This document shows positions 32,486 to 40,676 of a stretch of 64,000 bases of DNA, in pieces. This DNA comes from Laceyella putida (GTDB taxonomy: Bacteria; Bacillota; Bacilli; Thermoactinomycetales; Thermoactinomycetaceae). The position numbers and the translations under genes were made by a program. Where the stretch lies: NCBI RefSeq assembly GCF_042665195.1, contig NZ_JBHTBW010000021.1:124001-188000 (forward strand), written 5' to 3'. The stretch's first letter is position 1, and the number at the start of each line of letters is the position of its first letter. The notes beneath the pieces were generated by a model. That model was not told the origin of the DNA and made no database searches. It worked only from the letters and a program-made list of their open reading frames with translations.

Positions 32486-32860
32486 TCACCAATGCCGTTT
32501 TTTCTTTTTCATGACCGTTTGTACAATGTCGCGCATGGCGGGTGAGTTGAACACATCATAAAAAACGTCACCCGTCAGACTGGGTTCCTTTTTGGCCTGA
32601 GATTCAGTTGCATTTGACTTTTTCTGTGTTGGAGCCTTATTCATTTTTGCCAGGGAAGAGATGATCTCTTTCAACGCATCCTTGTCTTTGGCGGCCAGGT
32701 TAAGCGATTGCATGGCATGAATGAGGTCATCGAGATGATTCGTCGTTTTGGAAAGTTGATTGGTCCATTTTTGAATTTTCGACCAATAATCCGTCGATGA
32801 GTCGGAGCTGAGTGAAAGTTGCAGTGACGAGTCCGGTTTAGGTGAATTTCGCTTGCCCAT
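32486..32860 (-). CDS. Hypothetical basic protein
   Basis: This 124-residue protein begins MGKRNSPKPDSSLQLSLSS and has a Ser-rich N-terminus, a helical central part (KIQKWTNQLSKTTNHLDDLIHAMQSLNL) and a strongly basic end (VMKKKKRHW). The frame continues 117 bases upstream, but GGGTG before the ATG at 32860 fits better. It is divergent from the second subtilase gene, with 75 bases between the two starts. No family recognised. Like its convergent neighbour at 32152 it mentions MRDI/MQEI helices near the C-terminus, a weak resemblance. Confidence 0.55.
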   Translation of the reverse strand: MGKRNSPKPDSSLQLSLSSDSSTDYWSKIQKWTNQLSKTTNHLDDLIHAMQSLNLAAKDKDALKEIISSLAKMNKAPTQKKSNATESQAKKEPSLTGDVFYDVFNSPAMRDIVQTVMKKKKRHW

Positions 32861-32935
32861 TCTTAACACCCGCTTTGCTTTTAGTAAGAATATATTCAAG
32901 GTTTGGGCAATTAGTGCAGATGGGAGTGTGAGATC

Positions 32936-34060
32936 ATGACTGATTCTGATTGGAGGCTCCCTTCCCCTAACAACCAAGATTCAAAAAAGAAGCGGATACG
33001 TAAGATCTATTATTTGCGTGAAGGTATCCAGTTGGAACGGTGCATGAATAATTTGCGTCGTTCAGGTATTCAACCGATCCGCTATTTATCTGAATTAGGC
33101 ATGGTTATCGGGGAATATCAGGCTCCCGCGAACCCAAATGAATGGGTGCCGGATGTGGCCTATATGGAGTCTGATATTCGGCTGACCATTACGGAACCAT
33201 ATGTGGGCACCATGGTGTCGGTCAAAGAGCAAACCTTGCCATGGGGCGTGCAGATGATAGAAGCGCCCAAAGTTTGGTCCGTCAGCCAAGGGCGCGGGGT
33301 GAAAGTGGCGGTCATTGACACGGGAATTTCCGCAGATCATCCTGCCGTTAAGGAAAATTATCGGGGTGGAGTCAATATATTGTCCCCTTACTTTGCTCCT
33401 CAGGATTACAACGGCCATGGTACCCATGTATCCGGGATCATCGCCGGGAATGGTGCGGGTTTGGGCATTATGGGAGTGGCTCCGCAAACGGAAGTTTATG
33501 CGGTGAAAGCATTCAACCGCAAAGGCAGCGCCAATTTGTCCGATTTGTTGAGCGCAATCAATTGGTGTATTGAAAACGGCATGCAAGTGATCAATATGAG
33601 CTTTGGCATGGAAAAGTTAAGTGAATCGTTGCGTCAAGCCATTATGATCGCGCATCGTCGGGGCATTGTGATGGTGGCGGCCACAGGAAACCGCGGACTG
33701 GCGTCAAACATCGACTTTCCGGCGCGCTATCCAGAAACGATCGCGGTTGCATCCGTCTCGCGCGATGGAAGCTTATCTCACTTCAGCAATATAGGAAAAG
33801 GCGTTGATATCGCAGCCCCCGGGGAGCGGATTCCCTCGGCGTGGCTAAACGAGGCCAAAAGAGAGATGAGCGGCACCTCCATGGCTGTGCCCCATGTATC
33901 CGGAACCATTGCCCTCTTGCTCCAACTCAACCCGAAACTGAATCCGGAACAAATCCGCTATATCTTGTTGCAGTCAGCCGCAAGCACATCCAGCACGGAA
34001 CAAATTGGCGTCTTGAATTCTTACCAAGCGGTAAAGTTTTATCGCAAATTTTGGAGGTAA
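32936..34060 (+). CDS. Second S8 family serine peptidase, signal-less with I9-like propeptide
   Basis: This 374-residue subtilase has Asp128 (VAVIDTGIS), His161 (NGHGTH), Asn252 (ATGN) and Ser315 (SGTSMAVPH). The first about 100 residues (KIYYLREGIQLERCMNNLRRSGIQPIRYLSELGMVIGEY) look like an inhibitor-I9-type prodomain, but no signal peptide precedes it, so it is probably intracellular or forespore-located. It is not closely similar in the N-terminal region to the subtilase at 2024. A 44-codon frame with a strong ribosome binding site starts three bases after its stop. A role in spore formation or germination is a guess from context. Confidence 0.87.
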   Translation: MTDSDWRLPSPNNQDSKKKRIRKIYYLREGIQLERCMNNLRRSGIQPIRYLSELGMVIGEYQAPANPNEWVPDVAYMESDIRLTITEPYVGTMVSVKEQTLPWGVQMIEAPKVWSVSQGRGVKVAVIDTGISADHPAVKENYRGGVNILSPYFAPQDYNGHGTHVSGIIAGNGAGLGIMGVAPQTEVYAVKAFNRKGSANLSDLLSAINWCIENGMQVINMSFGMEKLSESLRQAIMIAHRRGIVMVAATGNRGLASNIDFPARYPETIAVASVSRDGSLSHFSNIGKGVDIAAPGERIPSAWLNEAKREMSGTSMAVPHVSGTIALLLQLNPKLNPEQIRYILLQSAASTSSTEQIGVLNSYQAVKFYRKFWR

Positions 34061-34063
34061 TCC

Positions 34064-34198
34064 ATGGATCATATGGGAGTAGGGGGCTTTCTCTTGATGA
34101 TTGGGGAACCCCGCTGTTCCCCTTGTTTATGGAAACGATCACTGTGGGACAAGCCCGGTCATCGCAAATCACACAAAATTGTCGCAATGGCTCAATAG
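34064..34198 (+). CDS. 44-residue CxxC-containing peptide, coupled to the subtilase
   Basis: The ATG lies three bases after the subtilase stop, and GGAGG formed by the last codons of that gene sits six bases before it. The product begins MDHMGVGGFLLMIGEPRCSP, continues CLWKRSLWDKP, and is basic towards the end. The EPRCSPCLW segment contains a CxxC pair. A GC-rich inverted repeat (GGGGAAC/GTTCCCC) lies within the gene, so a transcript processing signal is an alternative explanation. No family recognised. Confidence 0.45.
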   Translation: MDHMGVGGFLLMIGEPRCSPCLWKRSLWDKPGHRKSHKIVAMAQ

Positions 34199-34285
34199 GA
34201 ATCCTCTCCCTCTTTTTCCTTGCGATATGATACACTTATAAACGATGTGGAAACGCACTATGGTTGTAAAGGATTGAGTGGTGCT

Positions 34286-36259
34286 ATGTTTCAGGGCAGA
34301 CATAAAACAGGTTCAGCAGGGCTGTCTGGACGATTGCACGGATTGTGGCTCATCGTCATCCTGTTGTTCGTTTTGTTGATCTTGCGCCTCAGCTCCATTC
34401 AACTGGGGGCTGGAGCCGAGTACAACCAGTTAGCCGTGGAAAACAACTTCAAACAAGTGCCGATTGTCGCGTCACGCGGGAAGATTTTCGATCGGAACGG
34501 TCACGCGTTGGTAGAGAACCGTTCCTTATTCACGGCGATTTACCTTGAGCCGGATAGTGACAAAAAGAAAAAATTGGCGACGGCCAAAGCGTTGGCTGGC
34601 GTATTGAAAATGCCGCTGAATGAAGTGTTGGAAGCGATGGATGTCGGTCTGGACGCAAAAGGGAAAACCGTCGTGAGAAAGCAACCCCCTTACTTTCCGA
34701 AAAAGCTGAAAGACCGCTTATCGGATGAAGAGGTGGTCAAGATCTCGGAAAACCCGGATCGCTTTCCGGGGGTCAACATTTTTTCCGAACCATTGCGACA
34801 GTATCGGACGGACCGCATCGCTGTGCAAACGATCGGCTACGTTCGTCCTTTTGCCGGCGCGAAAACATCAATGGGGAAATATAAAGCCTTGGCGAAGCAG
34901 CCAGGTGAAGGCGGCTATCTAGATTGGGAACAAGTGGGCATGGATGGCATCGAGTACAGCTACCAAGATGACTTGCGGGGCAAAAACGGCTATCGTTTGG
35001 TGCGGGTGAATTCACAAGGGAAACTGGTTGAAGTCTTAAAAGAAGTGGCGCCAAAACCGGGCAATGACCTGATCATGACCCTTGATCAGGATATGCAACT
35101 GGCCGCGGAAGAATTTATTGAACAGCATCTGGCCCATTTGCGCACGCAACCGGGCAAAAACCGGGCGCCCTATGCACGCAATGCCTATGCGGTGGCCATG
35201 GAAGTGAAAACGGGGAAAATCCGGTCCATGATCAGTTATCCCGACTATGACCCGAATATTTGGAATGGAAAGGTGCAAAGTGAGGATTATCGGGACCTTA
35301 GCTTTGTGATCAATAATGGAACCATTCGTGAGGCGCCGTATGATGCCCGCCAATCGGAGTCTCCTCAGACGGAAGTCAAGCGGCATCCTTTTTCCGTGTT
35401 GCCGTCGGGTTCCACCTTTAAGCCGCTGACGGTGCTGATGGGGATGATGAAAGGGGTCATTTCCCCATCCACCCATTGGAGTGATCCCGGGGCTTTCTAC
35501 TACGCGAAAGCGACGCCGCCAGTCCGCAATTCAGGGAAACATAACTATGGCCTCTTGAACCCTGTCAAAGCGATTCAAAAATCGTCCAACACGTTCATGG
35601 CTTGGTTGGGCACCAAATGGTACCGGAGAGACAAAATGGGCGCCGTGAAAGAATTTGAACGGATTTCCCACGCTTTTGGGTTGGGGATCAAGACAGGTGT
35701 CCCGTTGCCGCGTGAACAGGATGGACTGGAAGATTACAAGATCATCGCGAAGCGCAATTCCGGAATGGGAGCCATGGCTCTCGCCTCGTTTGGGCAAGCG
35801 CAGCGGTATACGGCCATGCAATTGGCGCAATATATGCAAACGTTGGGGAACAAGGGAACGCGACTGCGCCCCCAATTGGTCGAAAAAGTGGTGAATCCCA
35901 CCACAGGCCAAACGAAAGAAATCAAACCGGAAGTATTAAGTCGCATGCCGATCAAGCCCGAACATTACCAAACGGTGGTGCGCGGGATGGTCAATGTGAC
36001 GAAGCCGGGAGGGACAGCGGCCGCCTTGTTCAACCATTTGCCGTTTGATGTGGCGGCCAAAACGGGGACATCGGAGCAAGATATTCCCGGCCGGGGCCGG
36101 GTGGAAAACTCGGTGTTTGTCGCCTTTGCCCCCGCGGATGATCCACAAATCGCTGTGGCGGTGATTGTGCCTGAAGGGGGTTACGGCGCCGTGGCGGCAG
36201 GGCCGATTGCTGATCATTTGATCACTTCTTACTACGAGCGGTTTATGAAGAAGAAATGA
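34286..36259 (+). CDS. Class B penicillin-binding protein (peptidoglycan transpeptidase)
   Basis: This class B PBP of about 657 residues has one N-terminal membrane anchor (LHGLWLIVILLFVLLILRLSSIQL), a pedestal/dimerisation region (ASRGKIFDRNGHALVENRSLFTAIYL) and a C-terminal transpeptidase domain. That domain carries STFK (Ser376 in PSGSTFKPLT), SSN (QKSSNTF) and KTGT (Lys592). It cross-links peptidoglycan outside the membrane. The layout resembles PbpA/PbpH/PbpI-like PBPs without PASTA domains. The ATG at 34286 was chosen over an upstream ATG at 34220 because AAAGGATTGAG lies before it. A DUF502 gene follows by 28 bases. Whether it serves elongation or spore cortex formation cannot be decided. 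Confidence 0.9.
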   Translation: MFQGRHKTGSAGLSGRLHGLWLIVILLFVLLILRLSSIQLGAGAEYNQLAVENNFKQVPIVASRGKIFDRNGHALVENRSLFTAIYLEPDSDKKKKLATAKALAGVLKMPLNEVLEAMDVGLDAKGKTVVRKQPPYFPKKLKDRLSDEEVVKISENPDRFPGVNIFSEPLRQYRTDRIAVQTIGYVRPFAGAKTSMGKYKALAKQPGEGGYLDWEQVGMDGIEYSYQDDLRGKNGYRLVRVNSQGKLVEVLKEVAPKPGNDLIMTLDQDMQLAAEEFIEQHLAHLRTQPGKNRAPYARNAYAVAMEVKTGKIRSMISYPDYDPNIWNGKVQSEDYRDLSFVINNGTIREAPYDARQSESPQTEVKRHPFSVLPSGSTFKPLTVLMGMMKGVISPSTHWSDPGAFYYAKATPPVRNSGKHNYGLLNPVKAIQKSSNTFMAWLGTKWYRRDKMGAVKEFERISHAFGLGIKTGVPLPREQDGLEDYKIIAKRNSGMGAMALASFGQAQRYTAMQLAQYMQTLGNKGTRLRPQLVEKVVNPTTGQTKEIKPEVLSRMPIKPEHYQTVVRGMVNVTKPGGTAAALFNHLPFDVAAKTGTSEQDIPGRGRVENSVFVAFAPADDPQIAVAVIVPEGGYGAVAAGPIADHLITSYYERFMKKK

Positions 36260-36287
36260 GGTGGCGTGATTGCGGCGGAGCGGCTTG

Positions 36288-36869
36288 ATGAAGCGAATGA
36301 GCATCTATTTTCTCAATGGTATTTTGGTGTTCTTGCCGATTGCCCTCACTGTTTACTTGGTGCATTATATATATCAGCTACTCAATAACATCGGCATGGC
36401 CTGGGCGGAGAAATTGTTGCCTTGGTCATTTCCCGGGATGGGGCTCCTTTTTGTTGTCATTTTGATTTTGCTGGTCGGTTTTTTGGCGAAATTGTGGCTA
36501 ACCAAAAAGCTGTTTGATATGATTGAGGCGGTATTAGATAAAATTCCGCTGGTCAAAGACCTTTACGGAACACTAAAAGATACGATCCATTCGTTTATCG
36601 GCGAAAAGAAATCGTTTGACACCGTGGTGTTCGTCCATCTGGGCGGTTCGCGCAAGCTGGGTTTTCTGACAGTCAAGACGCCGGCATTTCGCACGGGAGA
36701 CGGAAAAGAGTATGTGGGGGTCTATTTCCCGCAAAGTTACCAATTTGCTGGGGATTTGCATTGGTATGAGAGGGAGCAGGTGGAGGAATTGGATATGTCG
36801 GTGGATGAAGCCTTGCGCCTCATCATATCCGGTGGTGTCACACACAATCATAAATCCCATCTACCGTAA
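36288..36869 (+). CDS. DUF502 family membrane protein
   Basis: This 193-residue protein has two membrane helices (YFLNGILVFLPIALTVYLVHYIY and FPGMGLLFVVILILLVGFLA) followed by the DUF502 soluble part (IPLVKDLYGTLKDTIHSFIGEKKSFDTVVFVHL). GGAG lies seven bases before the ATG at 36288. It is probably co-transcribed with the PBP gene. Family function is not established. The stop codon lies in the loop of an exceptional 18-base-pair hairpin. Confidence 0.8.
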   Translation: MKRMSIYFLNGILVFLPIALTVYLVHYIYQLLNNIGMAWAEKLLPWSFPGMGLLFVVILILLVGFLAKLWLTKKLFDMIEAVLDKIPLVKDLYGTLKDTIHSFIGEKKSFDTVVFVHLGGSRKLGFLTVKTPAFRTGDGKEYVGVYFPQSYQFAGDLHWYEREQVEELDMSVDEALRLIISGGVTHNHKSHLP

Positions 36870-36887
36870 CGGTAGATGGGATTTATG
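36849..36887. terminator. Perfect 18-bp hairpin with the DUF502 stop codon as its loop
   Basis: CATAAATCCCATCTACCG and CGGTAGATGGGATTTATG are exact inverse complements separated only by TAA, the stop codon of the DUF502 gene. It sits between this gene and the convergent gamma-SASP gene. No T-run follows on either strand, so it may act in RNA stability, translation termination or as a bidirectional barrier. Confidence 0.75.
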
Positions 36888-36917
36888 GATAAGTCGCAAG
36901 TCAGAAGGAAGACTCGC

Positions 36918-37124
36918 TTATTGTTGGTTTTGGCTTTTTCTCGCCTGGGACTGTTGGTTTTGCTGGCGAACTTGTTGAGCGTTGGTTTCGCTAGCAAACT
37001 CAGTAGCAAATCCACCAGCCGTGGCACCGGCTGCTGGTTGGGCTTGAGCGGATTGTTGGTTTTTCTGACGAATTTGCTGAGAGTTGGTTTTGGACTGTTG
37101 TGGTACAAAGTTTTTGGTATCCAT
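36918..37124 (-). CDS. sspE: Gamma-type small acid-soluble spore protein
   Basis: This 68-residue, Gln/Ala/Asn-rich protein has near-repeated motifs TNSQQIRQKNQQS and TNAQQVRQQNQQS and the GPR cleavage-type segment FATEFASE, typical of gamma SASP (SspE). Gamma SASP is not DNA-bound; it is an amino acid store degraded at germination. AGGAGGTGA lies before the ATG. Confidence 0.93.
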   Translation of the reverse strand: MDTKNFVPQQSKTNSQQIRQKNQQSAQAQPAAGATAGGFATEFASETNAQQVRQQNQQSQARKSQNQQ

Positions 37125-37206
37125 TGTATCACCTCCTGACTATCCATTATGGTGTCCGGAAGCGATGAAGATATGTCTACCGATTTTTTCCTGTGTGGAG
37201 GTACAT

Positions 37207-38085
37207 ATGAAACGAAGGTTATCCAAAGCGATCTGGCACGGGATCCCCAAAAAACGGATCTCACGCCTGATGGGAAGAGTGGCCCGCCATCCATTCAGCC
37301 GTCACTTGATCCCTTTTTATATCCGTCATTTTGATATCGATCTGGCTCCAGTAAGGAAACCGCTGGATCAATTTGAGCATCTTCTGGATTTTTTTGTGCG
37401 CGAACTTCAGCCGGAGGCGCGCCCCATTGCCCCGGGGAAGGCAAAAGTGGTGAGCCCCGTGGATGGTACAGTGTCAGAGGGAGGGAAGATCGAGGCTGGG
37501 AAATTGATTCAAGCCAAGGGAATCTCCTACTCATTAGCTCAATTGTTGGGTGAAAACGAAGAGGGAGTCAAGCGATTTGACGGAGGAGAATTTGTCACGA
37601 TTTATCTGAGCCCGCGCGATTATCATCGCATTCATATGCCGATTGAGGGGAAGGTTGTGGCTTCCACTTACATTCCGGGTGAATTGTATCCGGTCAATGA
37701 AGTGGGCGTCCAATTGGTTCCAGGTTTATTTGCGGTGAATGAACGGATTGTGACTTATATTGAAGGGGAGGCTGGAATGACCGCGCTTGTTAAAGTGGGG
37801 GCGACCAATGTGGGCAGTATTAAAGTAACCTACGATGAAGCGATCGCAACCAACCCCAAACCAAACCAACCCTTTGCACATAAGACTTATCCTTCACCCA
37901 AGCTGTTGCCCAAGGGAGCGGAGCTGGGGCGGTTTGAATTCGGCTCCACTGTCATTCTCCTCTTTGAACCCGGTCAGATCACGTGGAGCATTCCGCTGGC
38001 TAAGGAGACTAAAGTGCAGATGGGACAAGAGATTGCTTGCTTGGTTAGGCTAGAGGAGGAGACTTCTTGTTCAGACACACGTTAA
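37207..38085 (+). CDS. psd: Phosphatidylserine decarboxylase
   Basis: This 292-residue proenzyme makes phosphatidylethanolamine at the membrane. Key features are SPVDGTV (Asp86), the SPRDYHRIHMPIEG block and the self-cleavage site GRFEFGSTV, where Ser247 becomes the pyruvoyl group. The length and the GST motif fit type I Psd without extra domains. GGAGG lies before the ATG at 37207. No pssA gene is adjacent. Its end overlaps the following rhomboid-like gene by 19 bases, so the two are translationally coupled. Confidence 0.93.
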   Translation: MKRRLSKAIWHGIPKKRISRLMGRVARHPFSRHLIPFYIRHFDIDLAPVRKPLDQFEHLLDFFVRELQPEARPIAPGKAKVVSPVDGTVSEGGKIEAGKLIQAKGISYSLAQLLGENEEGVKRFDGGEFVTIYLSPRDYHRIHMPIEGKVVASTYIPGELYPVNEVGVQLVPGLFAVNERIVTYIEGEAGMTALVKVGATNVGSIKVTYDEAIATNPKPNQPFAHKTYPSPKLLPKGAELGRFEFGSTVILLFEPGQITWSIPLAKETKVQMGQEIACLVRLEEETSCSDTR

Positions 38086-38678
38086 TTCCGTTTCGGCGTT
38101 TTCCGCAGATCTTTCCTGTGGTGACGAGTATTTTTGTGGTTGAAATCGTTGTTTTTCTTATGTATGTGTTAAGCGGTAAAGGAAATGATCCCGCTGCTTG
38201 GATTCAGTTCGGGGCGTTCGTCGACTGGCGGATTCAAGAAGGCGAGTACTGGCGCTTGTTGTCCCCCCTTTTTTTGCATGTGCATCTAGCCCAATTTCTC
38301 ATGATGGGTTTCTCGTTGTATTTGTTTGCTCCGCAGTTGGAGTGGCTGTTTGGCAAGCTCTCATTTTTAATCATCTATTTATGCACGGGGATGGCAGGTT
38401 ATTGGGGGCTTTATTTGGCGGGAGTGAACGGTGTTTTTACAGGTGCCAATGAGGCGATTTACGGGCTCCTGGGAGTATATTTCTATTTAACGATGCGGGG
38501 AATGATTCATCCGGTCATGGGACGGATGATCCTCGTCTTTGTGGTGATCAACCTGATCCTGAGTTGGACCTTGTTATTTGGTCATATTGTCGCGTTGACG
38601 ACGGGATTTATCTTGGCCATGATCATCATTCAGTTCAAGAGCATGCAGCCTGAACCGGTTGACCGCGATCCAGAATGA
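38067..38678 (+). CDS. Rhomboid-like membrane protein lacking catalytic serine (pseudo-rhomboid)
   Basis: This 203-residue protein has six predicted membrane helices and rhomboid landmarks: EYWRLLSPLFLHV for the L1 loop, TGANEAIYGLLGVY in place of GASGAIFGLLGA, and FGHIVALTTG in place of AHLGGLLAG. The serine of the GxSG motif is Asn128, followed by Glu129, although His173 is kept. The His and Asn of TM2 (usually HLLFN) are also altered (AQFLMM). It should therefore be proteolytically inactive. It may bind membrane substrates like eukaryotic iRhoms; that is inference. TTG start after GAGGAGG, overlapping psd. Confidence 0.75.
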   Translation: MFRHTLIPFRRFPQIFPVVTSIFVVEIVVFLMYVLSGKGNDPAAWIQFGAFVDWRIQEGEYWRLLSPLFLHVHLAQFLMMGFSLYLFAPQLEWLFGKLSFLIIYLCTGMAGYWGLYLAGVNGVFTGANEAIYGLLGVYFYLTMRGMIHPVMGRMILVFVVINLILSWTLLFGHIVALTTGFILAMIIIQFKSMQPEPVDRDPE

Positions 38679-38685
38679 TCAGGCG

Positions 38686-38715
38686 AAGGTGCGGAGACCC
38701 TTCCGCACCTTTTTT
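38686..38715 (+). terminator. Rho-independent terminator
   Basis: AAGGTGCGGA and TCCGCACCTT form a ten-base stem followed by T residues, ending the psd unit. Confidence 0.85.
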
Positions 38716-38761
38716 CATATTCACTGGTCAGTTGGTTAAGCTAAGACTGGTGAGCAAACAT

Positions 38762-40009
38762 ATGGAACGAATGAATCAATTAAGCAAACTGGATCGATCA
38801 TCATGGTTATTGTTGTTGGAAAACGGCTTGTTTGCCGTTGCCTCTTCGTTGTCGGGCATGTTTGTCAACGTGTTTCTGTGGAAGATCAAAAAAGATTGGA
38901 CGATGATTAGTTGGTTTAATCTCATCCATTTTGTTGCGGCGGCATTGACATTCATCTTGGCCGGATGGATGGTCAAACGCGTCGATCGCGTCGTGTCCAT
39001 CCGGTTGGGGGTGGCCATTTTGTCCCTGTTTTATTTGGCGGTGTGGCTTCTTGGCAAAAATGCGGTCACCTATGTCTACTTGCTTGGTGTTGTATTGGGG
39101 CTGGGAGCAGGGTTTTTTTGGTTGGCCTATAACGTATTGTATTTTGAAATCACCGAACGAAACACCCGCGACATATTTAATGGAGCGAATGGATTGTTCA
39201 CCTCGGTGGCCGGGATCGCCGCCCCCTTCATTTCCGGACTCTTGATCCGATATATGGGGCAGACGAAGGGATATCATTTTATCTTTGGCTTGTCGTTGGT
39301 CATTTTTTTGGCTGCGGTGGTGGTCAGTTTCCTGTTTAAATCGCGGTCGGCCCGAGGGAATTTCCAACTCGTTCGCGTATTGTCTTTGATCCGAAAGCGG
39401 GAAGCGCATTGGCGTTGGGTCAGTTATGCCATGATCGCACAAGGATTGCGTGAAGGGGTGTTCGCTTTTCTTATCGGTCTGTTGGTTTATGTCACGACCA
39501 AAGATGAATTTACATTGGGCAGTTTTTTTACGGTCGGTTCCATCGTGTCGATGATTTCTTATTTTGTGGTGGGAAAAATAATGAAACCGCGTTCGCGCAA
39601 CACCTTTATTTTGATAGGTGCGTTGATGATGGGAATGGCCGTTTTGCCGTTTGTGTTTCAAATCAGCAGTTGGACCATGTGGGTCTTGGGGGTGGGGGCC
39701 GCGTTGTTTTACCCGTTTTATATGACCCCCCTCACCTCCACGGTGTTTGATGTCATCGGTGAGACAAAACAGTCAGCGGCATTGCGGGTGGAATATGTGG
39801 TGATGCGCGAGTTGATGTTGAACATTGGACGCGTCACGGGCATTTTGCTTTTTATTATATGGGTTAGCCAGATGACGGATGTCAGCCAATTGAGGTGGTT
39901 TATGCTTATGATCGGTTTTGCCCCGGTCCTGACTTGGGTGGCGATACGAAAAGTGCCACTTTTAAGCGGGACAAAACCGGCCGCCATCCCATCCGACCAT
40001 CCACGCTAA
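38762..40009 (+). CDS. MFS transporter
   Basis: This 415-residue protein has about 12 hydrophobic segments; AGWMVKRVDRVVSIRLGVAIL matches the loop 2-3 region in a divergent form, and GLREGVFAFLIGLLVYVTT opens the second half. It resembles YfkF/YqgE-type uncharacterised MFS proteins. The ATG at 38762 follows GGTGAG; the frame extends back to 38675 but through a terminator. Substrate unknown. It has its own terminator. Confidence 0.75.
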   Translation: MERMNQLSKLDRSSWLLLLENGLFAVASSLSGMFVNVFLWKIKKDWTMISWFNLIHFVAAALTFILAGWMVKRVDRVVSIRLGVAILSLFYLAVWLLGKNAVTYVYLLGVVLGLGAGFFWLAYNVLYFEITERNTRDIFNGANGLFTSVAGIAAPFISGLLIRYMGQTKGYHFIFGLSLVIFLAAVVVSFLFKSRSARGNFQLVRVLSLIRKREAHWRWVSYAMIAQGLREGVFAFLIGLLVYVTTKDEFTLGSFFTVGSIVSMISYFVVGKIMKPRSRNTFILIGALMMGMAVLPFVFQISSWTMWVLGVGAALFYPFYMTPLTSTVFDVIGETKQSAALRVEYVVMRELMLNIGRVTGILLFIIWVSQMTDVSQLRWFMLMIGFAPVLTWVAIRKVPLLSGTKPAAIPSDHPR

Positions 40010-40040
40010 AACAGGGCGTCATCGTCCTGTTTTTTCTTTT
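40008..40040 (+). terminator. Rho-independent terminator
   Basis: AAAACAGG and CCTGTTTT flank a ten-base loop, followed by TTCTTTT. Confidence 0.75.
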
Positions 40041-40124
40041 GTGGCGTAGTTTGCCGGGCAAAAGGGTAAGGAACATGAAAAGCTCCTCATAAAATGACAA
40101 TGACGAGGAAGAGGAGGGATGGAT

Positions 40125-40598
40125 ATGCTCCATTATTTCGCGTATGGGTCATGCATGGATGAGCACAGTTTTAAAGGGACGGTGGGCGCGGGAAATTATT
40201 CGGTGCTGGGCGTGGCGAGCCTTCCCGATTACCGGCTGGCGTTCACTTTGTATAGTGAACATCGCCAAGGTGGTGTAGCCGACATTGTGGCAGCAAAGGG
40301 GGAGCGGGTGGAAGGGGTGCTCTATCTGTTGCATCCCGATGCCTTACCTGACCTTGACAAGCGGGAAGGGGTGGATATCGGCCATTATCGCCGCATTCGG
40401 GTGAAAGTTTGGCATCAGGGAAGCTTGGTCGAAGCGGAGACGTATACGGTGGTCAACAAGGCTTCGGAAGAGATTAAACCAAGTGAGGCGTATTTGAAGT
40501 TGATTTATAATGGGGCGGTGGGGCAGTTGAGTCCCGCATACCGTCGACGATTGGCTGAACAGTGGAACAAACGGTTTGGGGTGCGGTCTTTTTTGTAA
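40125..40598 (+). CDS. Gamma-glutamylcyclotransferase-like (GGCT/AIG2) protein
   Basis: This 157-residue protein begins MLHYFAYGSCMDEHSF; the YGS nucleotide-like loop, the VEGVLYLLHPDALPDLDKREG segment with the likely catalytic acid and HYRRIRVKV mark the GGCT fold. Such enzymes cyclise gamma-glutamyl groups to 5-oxoproline. The usual YGSN is YGSC here. GAGGAGG lies seven bases before the ATG at 40125. Confidence 0.8.
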   Translation: MLHYFAYGSCMDEHSFKGTVGAGNYSVLGVASLPDYRLAFTLYSEHRQGGVADIVAAKGERVEGVLYLLHPDALPDLDKREGVDIGHYRRIRVKVWHQGSLVEAETYTVVNKASEEIKPSEAYLKLIYNGAVGQLSPAYRRRLAEQWNKRFGVRSFL

Positions 40599-40676
40599 TG
40601 AATTGGTTCATTGAGAAAGTTTCATTCATTTTTTATACTGGAGCTGACATCACTTGAGTGGAGGCAAGGAGAGCGA

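Noticed and set aside
37125..37206. Sigma-G promoter for the gamma-SASP gene
   Set aside because: A CATAATG-like -10 can be seen but no acceptable -35 at the right spacing, so I did not list it.
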